Origin: an uncultured Anaeroplasmataceae bacterium
GTDB taxonomy: Bacteria > Bacillota_I > Bacilli_A > Acholeplasmatales > Anaeroplasmataceae
Direction of reading: 5' to 3'
Length of the DNA stretch: 18,008 nt
Assembly: GCA_934229535.1 (NCBI GenBank)
Contig: CAKQDS010000035.1
Span: 1 to 18,008 of the forward strand
In this document: piece by piece, positions 13,968 through 18,008 of the stretch
How positions within the stretch are numbered: the stretch's first letter is position 1
Layout of the letters: each line of letters begins with the position of its first letter
The notes under the pieces: model-generated
What the model saw: only the letters and a program-made list of their open reading frames with translations
Told to the model about the DNA's origin: nothing
Databases searched by the model: none
Position numbers and translations under genes: made by a program

Positions 13968-15326
13968 ATGTTTAGTAATAATGAAATATTAGAAACAATA
14001 AGAATGATTGAAGAGGAAAAGCTAGATATTAGAACAATAACTATGGGAATTTCCTTAATAGACTGTATGGATACTGATATTAATGAATCTTGCAAAAAGG
14101 TATATAATAAAATATATCGACTTGCCAAAGATTTAGTTAAGGTTGGCAACGATATAGCTAAAACCTATGGTATTCCAATTATAAATAAAAGAGTTTCTGT
14201 AACTCCTATTTCTATGCTTGTAGGTGTTTCTAAAGGCGACCCTGTTTTATATGCCAAAACCTTAGATAAGGTTGCTCATGATATTGGTATTGATTTTATT
14301 GGCGGTTATTCTGCTTTAGTTCAAAAGGGCTATGCTCCTGGTGATTTAGAATTAATTGAATCAATTCCTGAAGCATTAAAATCTACTGAAAGACTTTGTT
14401 CATCAATTAATATTGGTTCGACAAAGGCCGGAATTAATCTTGATGCTGTAAAAAAAATGGGTGAAATTGTTTTAAAAACAGCAGAATTAACAAAGGATAG
14501 AGAATGCATTGGTGCTTCAAAGCTAGTTGTTTTTTGTAATGCTGTTGAGGATAATCCTTTTATGGCTGGAGCTTTCCATGGCGTTGGTGAAGCAGACGCT
14601 GTAATAAATGTTGGTGTTTCTGGTCCAGGAGTAGTTAGATGTGCTATTAAAAAGGCTAGTGAGAATGCATCAATTTCGGAAATTGCCGATATAATAAAAA
14701 AGACAGCATTTAAAATTACGAGAATGGGTCAATTAGTTGGTGTAGAAGCATCTAAACGATTAAACGTTCCTTTTGGTATTGTTGATTTATCGCTTGCTCC
14801 AACTCCAGCAATTGGTGATAGTGTTGCTCATATATTAGAAGAAATTGGCCTTGAGCAATGTGGATCATGTGGAACTACAGCAACTCTTGCTATGCTAAAT
14901 GATGCTGTAAAAAAAGGTGGAGTTATGGCTTCAAGTAGAGTTGGTGGATTGTCAGGAGCCTTTATTCCTGTAAGTGAGGATGCCGGAATGATTGATGCTG
15001 CTAAAAAGGGTTCATTAACTATTGAAAGACTAGAAGCAATGACTGCTGTATGCTCAGTAGGACTTGATATGATTGTTATCCCTGGTGATACAACAAAAGA
15101 AGTAATTAGTGCTCTTATAGCTGATGAGGCTGCAATTGGAATGATTAATTCCAAAACTACTGCAGTTAGAGTTATACCGGCAATTGGCAAAAAAGAAGGA
15201 GATATTTTAAATTTTGGTGGTTTACTTGGTTATGCTCCAATAATGAAAATATCTAAATTAAGTCCAGCTAAATTTATAAACCGTGGTGGTCAAATTCCTG
15301 CACCAATCAATAGCTTAAAAAATTAA
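13968..15326 (+). CDS. UPF0210 (DUF711, PFL-like) protein of unknown function
   Basis: This 452-residue cytoplasmic protein has the full length of the UPF0210 family. Glycine-rich conserved blocks include GVGEADAVINVGVSGPG (about 205-221), CGSCGTTATLAMLNDA (about 299-314) and SSRVGGLSGAFIPVSEDAG (about 323-341). The family fold has been compared with the ten-stranded barrel of pyruvate formate-lyase and ribonucleotide reductase, hence the name PFL family. However, no glycyl-radical motif with its usual flanking residues is seen, and the reaction is unknown. The gene sits 11 bases after the ACT gene, with an AGAGG site (13954-13958), and ends before a terminator, so the two form a complete operon. 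This pair is common in Firmicutes and archaea. A function with an amino-acid-like ligand is a guess based on the partner. Confidence 0.92.
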   Translation: MFSNNEILETIRMIEEEKLDIRTITMGISLIDCMDTDINESCKKVYNKIYRLAKDLVKVGNDIAKTYGIPIINKRVSVTPISMLVGVSKGDPVLYAKTLDKVAHDIGIDFIGGYSALVQKGYAPGDLELIESIPEALKSTERLCSSINIGSTKAGINLDAVKKMGEIVLKTAELTKDRECIGASKLVVFCNAVEDNPFMAGAFHGVGEADAVINVGVSGPGVVRCAIKKASENASISEIADIIKKTAFKITRMGQLVGVEASKRLNVPFGIVDLSLAPTPAIGDSVAHILEEIGLEQCGSCGTTATLAMLNDAVKKGGVMASSRVGGLSGAFIPVSEDAGMIDAAKKGSLTIERLEAMTAVCSVGLDMIVIPGDTTKEVISALIADEAAIGMINSKTTAVRVIPAIGKKEGDILNFGGLLGYAPIMKISKLSPAKFINRGGQIPAPINSLKN

Positions 15327-15341
15327 TTGCTATATTTAAAG

Positions 15342-15380
15342 CTTTTGAAATGTTTTTTAAACATTTTGAAAGTTTTTTTT
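15342..15380 (+). terminator. Terminator after the UPF0210 gene
   Basis: CTTTTGAAATGTTT (15342-15355) pairs with AAACATTTTGAAAG (15359-15372), with two G-T wobbles and a three-base loop. A run of eight T follows (15373-15380). Confidence 0.88.
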
Positions 15381-15389
15381 ATTCTATTC

Positions 15390-15418
15390 TTGTAAATACT
15401 TGAAAAGTATAATATAAT
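15390..15418 (+). promoter_or_regulatory. Promoter of the ECF S-component/hydrolase/coaX operon
   Basis: TTGTAA (15390-15395) and TATAAT (15413-15418) are separated by 17 bases, directly after the preceding terminator. Transcription should begin near 15424. Confidence 0.85.
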
Positions 15419-15422
15419 TAAT

Positions 15423-15462
15423 GGCGCTATCGGGACTCATTAATGAGCCTGAAGAGAAAGGA
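15423..15462 (+). promoter_or_regulatory. Short structured leader, possible regulatory element
   Basis: The leader is about 47 bases long and locally GC-richer than its surroundings. It contains a hairpin CTCA-TTAA-TGAG (15436-15447), extended by GG (15433-15434) with CC (15448-15449) around a bulged A. The ribosome binding site AGAAAGGA (15455-15462) follows at once. It matches no riboswitch class I know, including preQ1, THF and TPP. It may only set mRNA stability. Confidence 0.35.
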
Positions 15463-15470
15463 AATTTAAT

Positions 15471-16076
15471 ATGAAAAACAAAAGTATCAAAAAAATGGTG
15501 GGAATTGCCTTGTTTGCTGCAATAATTGTAGTTTTACAGGTAATTAGTGGGGTTATTTTGCGATTTGGTGCATTTTCTGTTACACTATGCTTAGTTCCAA
15601 TTGTTATAGGTGGAATGATTTATGGTGTTGCAGCTGGTTCAATTTTAGGAGCTGTATTTGGTTTGGTATGTATTTTTAATGCCTTAATTGGTTTAGATAC
15701 AGGTACCAATTTTATGCTAACGGGTATGGGTGGCTACACATGTGTAATGACAATTTTTCTTTGTCTATTAAAGGGAGCATTTGGTGGTTTTATTTCAGCA
15801 CTAAGCTACAAATTATTAAAAAATAAAAATCAAATGCTAGCTGTTGTACTTGCTTGTGCATTATGTCCTATTGGTAACACTGGAATGTTTGCTATTGGCT
15901 TTCCTCTATTCTTAATGGATGCCTTAAAAACATTTGCTGGTGGTGAAAATACAGTAGCATATTTATTTTTAACAATGATTAGTTGGAATTTCTTTTTAGA
16001 GTTAGGAATTAGCTTGGTATTAATTCCAGCTGTTAAAAGAATTGCAAATATATATGAATTAAATTATAATAATTAA
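15471..16076 (+). CDS. ECF transporter S component, probably for pantothenate
   Basis: This 201-residue membrane protein has about six hydrophobic helices and a short basic N-terminus. Its opening, MKNKSIKKMVGIALFAAI, and small-residue-rich segments such as GGMIYGVAAGSILGAVFGL are typical of ECF vitamin-uptake S components. These bind one substrate and share a common energising module (EcfA, EcfA', EcfT) encoded elsewhere. The operon also carries coaX, which phosphorylates pantothenate, so pantothenate is the most likely substrate (PanT-like). That assignment rests on context. Another vitamin B5-type compound or precursor remains possible. It starts at ATG 15471 behind AGAAAGGA (15455-15462). 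It is the first gene of a three-gene unit, with a 23-base gap to the hydrolase gene. Confidence 0.75.
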   Translation: MKNKSIKKMVGIALFAAIIVVLQVISGVILRFGAFSVTLCLVPIVIGGMIYGVAAGSILGAVFGLVCIFNALIGLDTGTNFMLTGMGGYTCVMTIFLCLLKGAFGGFISALSYKLLKNKNQMLAVVLACALCPIGNTGMFAIGFPLFLMDALKTFAGGENTVAYLFLTMISWNFFLELGISLVLIPAVKRIANIYELNYNN

Positions 16077-16099
16077 AAATAGAAAAAGAAGTAGATAAT

Positions 16100-17038
16100 A
16101 TGTTTAAAAAAATGGTAAAGCAATGCTTAAATAAGGAATTTGGTCATCGCTGTGATGATAGTGGCTTACTATTTTATTATAATACCTGTGATTTTCCAGG
16201 ATTGAAGGATGAAGATTTTTCATTTACATCCACGAATCTAAATATTTTGCGAGGAAAAATTTTTACTACTAATTTAACTAGTATTAAGGATCCTATTATA
16301 TTTTGTCATGGAATGGGTGGTGGCTATTTATCATATATGAAGGAGATTGCTTATCTTGCATTTAAGCTAAATAGACCCATTATAGCCTTTGATTATACGG
16401 CAACATTCTCCTCAGATGGAAAAAGTCTTATAGGATTTAATGAGCCTACAATTGATTTATTTAATTGTATAGAGCATTTGAAAAATGATAAAAGATTTAC
16501 TCATAGTAAATTTTCACTAATTGGTCATTCTTGGGGTGGCTATACTGTAGGAAATTATTTAAATTTCAATAATGACATTGACAAAGCTGTTTTGATATCA
16601 GCTCCAATATCATATAAGAATGTTGTGCTTGATAGACTTCCTGTTGTTTTAGGATTTTTATGGCCAACAATTAAGAAAAGTGAAATTGATTTATTTGGTG
16701 ATTACGCAAGATATGATTTATTAAAATCAATAAGCAATACTAAAAGTAATGTTTTAGTATTACATTCTACTGATGACAAGGTTGTTAGCTATAAGAAGAA
16801 TTTTGTTGAATTAAAGGAAAAAATTAATTCGTACAATGTTACTTTTAAAACAGTTTACAATAAGGGGCATAATCCTACCTACAAGGCGGATGCAAGCAAA
16901 TATTTACAAACAGTTTTTAAGAATGCAAAAAAGATAAAAAATAGTGAATTAAAGAATTATTTTTTACAGGTTGATTGGCAAAAGGCAACTAGCCTTGATG
17001 ATGAAGTAATGAATTATATTTGCGAATTTTTAAAATGA
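16100..17038 (+). CDS. Alpha/beta hydrolase of unknown substrate
   Basis: This 312-residue cytoplasmic hydrolase has a complete catalytic set. HGMGGG (70-75) forms the oxyanion region, GHSWGG (142-147) carries nucleophile S144, STDDKVV (223-229) supplies the acid D225 or D226, and KGHNP (255-259) supplies H257. There is no signal peptide or membrane segment. The ends do not match a named family well; it is nearest to the general alpha/beta esterase group. It lies between the S-component gene (23-base gap) and coaX. Its end overlaps the coaX ribosome binding site at 17036-17042. A role in freeing pantothenate or a relative from an ester or amide is possible but not shown. Its own ribosome binding site is weak (AAGAAG). 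Confidence 0.85.
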   Translation: MFKKMVKQCLNKEFGHRCDDSGLLFYYNTCDFPGLKDEDFSFTSTNLNILRGKIFTTNLTSIKDPIIFCHGMGGGYLSYMKEIAYLAFKLNRPIIAFDYTATFSSDGKSLIGFNEPTIDLFNCIEHLKNDKRFTHSKFSLIGHSWGGYTVGNYLNFNNDIDKAVLISAPISYKNVVLDRLPVVLGFLWPTIKKSEIDLFGDYARYDLLKSISNTKSNVLVLHSTDDKVVSYKKNFVELKEKINSYNVTFKTVYNKGHNPTYKADASKYLQTVFKNAKKIKNSELKNYFLQVDWQKATSLDDEVMNYICEFLK

Positions 17039-17049
17039 GGAGTAGTATT

Positions 17050-17802
17050 ATGATTATTTTAGTTGATATAGGAAATTCTAGCATTTTCTTTGGTTTGTAT
17101 GATGATAATAAAATTAAAAAATCATTTCGTCTAAGAACATTTACAAATAAAACCTGTGATGAGTATTTCCCTCTTGTTAATACCTTTTTAGTAAATGAAG
17201 AATTTGACGATGTAATTATCTCTTCAGTTGTACCAGTTTTAACTAGTGCTTTTAGTAAATTGTTTTTAAAATATTATAATTTAAAGCCAATGATTATTGG
17301 CCCAGGAATAAAAAGTGGTGTGGCAATTAAGGTTGATGAGCCTAAGAGTGTTGGCTCTGATTTAATAAGTGATACAGCTGGAATATCTGATAATAAATCA
17401 TATATCATCGTTGACCTAGGAACTGCTACGAAATATTTATATGTTAAGAATAAGACTCTAAATGGAATAGTTATTGCCCCAGGAGTCGTAACATCACTAA
17501 ATGCTCTTGTTTCATCTGCAGCATTACTTCCAAGTATTGAGTTGCAATCTCCAAGTAAGGTTCTTGGAAAAAATACAATTGCTTGTATGCAATCAGGAAT
17601 TATTTTTGGCTCAGCAAGTCAAATTGATGGAATGATCGATCGAATTTGTGAAGAAATAAATGATAATGATGTTACTTTAATTGCAACTGGTGGCTTATCA
17701 AATCTAATTATTCCTCATTGTAAGCATCATATTATTATTGATGAAAAGCTTGTTTTACGTGGTATTTTAAACATTTATTATTTAAATAAGCAAAATAAAT
17801 AA
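17050..17802 (+). CDS. coaX: Type III pantothenate kinase
   Basis: This 250-residue cytoplasmic enzyme phosphorylates pantothenate with ATP, the first step to coenzyme A. It starts at ATG 17050, seven bases after TGAGGAG (17036-17042); an in-frame ATG at 17020 lies inside the hydrolase gene. The ASKHA-fold motifs are present: VDIGNSS (5-11, phosphate loop), GSDLISDTAG (102-111) and VDLGTATK (121-128) with the likely catalytic base D122, then IAPG (142-145). The usual TD after GTAxT is replaced by KY (128-129), and the G-A-D-R motif reads G-S-D-L. I recall similar changes in other Bacilli, so activity is still likely. The length is normal. It is the last gene of the operon and the reason to suspect that the S component imports pantothenate. 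Confidence 0.95.
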   Translation: MIILVDIGNSSIFFGLYDDNKIKKSFRLRTFTNKTCDEYFPLVNTFLVNEEFDDVIISSVVPVLTSAFSKLFLKYYNLKPMIIGPGIKSGVAIKVDEPKSVGSDLISDTAGISDNKSYIIVDLGTATKYLYVKNKTLNGIVIAPGVVTSLNALVSSAALLPSIELQSPSKVLGKNTIACMQSGIIFGSASQIDGMIDRICEEINDNDVTLIATGGLSNLIIPHCKHHIIIDEKLVLRGILNIYYLNKQNK

Positions 17803-17817
17803 TTTACATATTATACT

Positions 17818-17851
17818 AAAGCTATTAGATATTTTCTAGTAGCTTTTTTTT
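17818..17851 (+). terminator. Terminator after coaX
   Basis: AAAGCTATTAGA (17818-17829) pairs with TCTAGTAGCTTT (17835-17846), with one G-T wobble and a five-base loop. T extends to 17851. It closes the operon that began at 15390. Confidence 0.92.
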
Positions 17852-17894
17852 GTCAAAAAGGAGTGCTTTTTACATATATCTAGCAGTTTTTTTC

Positions 17895-17923
17895 TTGTTA
17901 TAGGTTAATAGGTGTGTTATAAT
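17895..17923 (+). promoter_or_regulatory. Promoter reading toward the right edge
   Basis: TTGTTA (17895-17900) and TATAAT (17918-17923) are separated by 17 bases. The following leader has ATATGTC (17947-17953) complementary to GACATAT (17988-17994), then AAGGAA (17995-18000), which may be the ribosome binding site of a gene that starts beyond the window. Confidence 0.6.
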
Positions 17924-18008
17924 TAAATAAGAAAAGCATACCGGTAATATGTCAATAGGTAAAAATGAATAATTTTATAAATATTTAGACATATAAGGAA
18001 CAACACAA

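Noticed and set aside
14828..15190. Minus-strand frame of 120 codons within the UPF0210 gene
   Set aside because: It is a shadow of a well-conserved coding gene, without its own start signals.
15421..15474. A 17-codon upstream reading frame before the S component
   Set aside because: Its ATG lies three bases after the -10 hexamer, so the start codon is probably not in the transcript, and it has no ribosome binding site.
1..18008. CRISPR array, tRNA or rRNA genes
   Set aside because: Reading through both strands showed no regularly spaced repeats and no tRNA or rRNA signature.

Overview
The window is AT-rich DNA from a low-GC Gram-positive bacterium. It has strong AGGAGG-type ribosome binding sites, TTGACA/TATAAT promoters with 17-base spacing, a tRNA-sensing T-box leader, U-tract terminators and a lipobox lipoprotein. 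TGA is used as a stop codon (for example at 5029-5031 and 17036-17038), so the code is the standard bacterial one and not the Mycoplasma code. The order valS, radC, then a SpoIVFA/SpoIVFB-like pair resembles a shortened form of a well-known Bacilli chromosome segment. I would guess an uncultured, probably gut-associated member of the Bacilli or Erysipelotrichia, but no marker gene here fixes the taxon.

Bases 1 to about 2960 look like an accessory patch. It holds the 5' end of an IS30-like transposase (minus strand, running off the left edge), a divergent ImmR/ImmA-like repressor and metalloprotease pair with an operator-like palindrome inside its promoter, and an unexplained hairpin. Then come a DUF4417-like gene, a small orphan gene resembling a polymorphic-toxin C-terminus with a small immunity-like gene overlapping its end, and a frameshifted remnant of an AAA-family ATPase.

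Bases 3018-7653 form one transcription unit. A T-box leader, most likely reading a GTA (valine) specifier, controls a cation diffusion facilitator, a GNAT acetyltransferase and valyl-tRNA synthetase, closed by a strong terminator. Uncharged tRNA-Val should therefore raise expression of a metal exporter and an acetyltransferase along with valS.

Bases 7684-9645 carry radC, a small membrane-anchored protein with a degenerate LytM-like region, and an M50 site-2 protease, all overlapping. Next is a 1277-residue lipoprotein (9720-13553) with two InlB/Flg_new-type repeats, a PL9-type pectate lyase beta-helix with apparently intact calcium ligands and catalytic lysine, and a GLUG-like C-terminal region. 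This suggests a pectin-using organism. A terminator follows.

Bases 13630-15380 hold the conserved, uncharacterised ACT (UPF0237) and UPF0210 (DUF711/PFL-like) gene pair with its own promoter and terminator. Bases 15390-17851 form a three-gene unit: an ECF-type S component (probably for pantothenate), an alpha/beta hydrolase and type III pantothenate kinase (coaX), again with promoter and terminator. The import and kinase genes together suggest that the cell scavenges pantothenate for CoA. The right edge has a good promoter and leader whose gene lies beyond the window.
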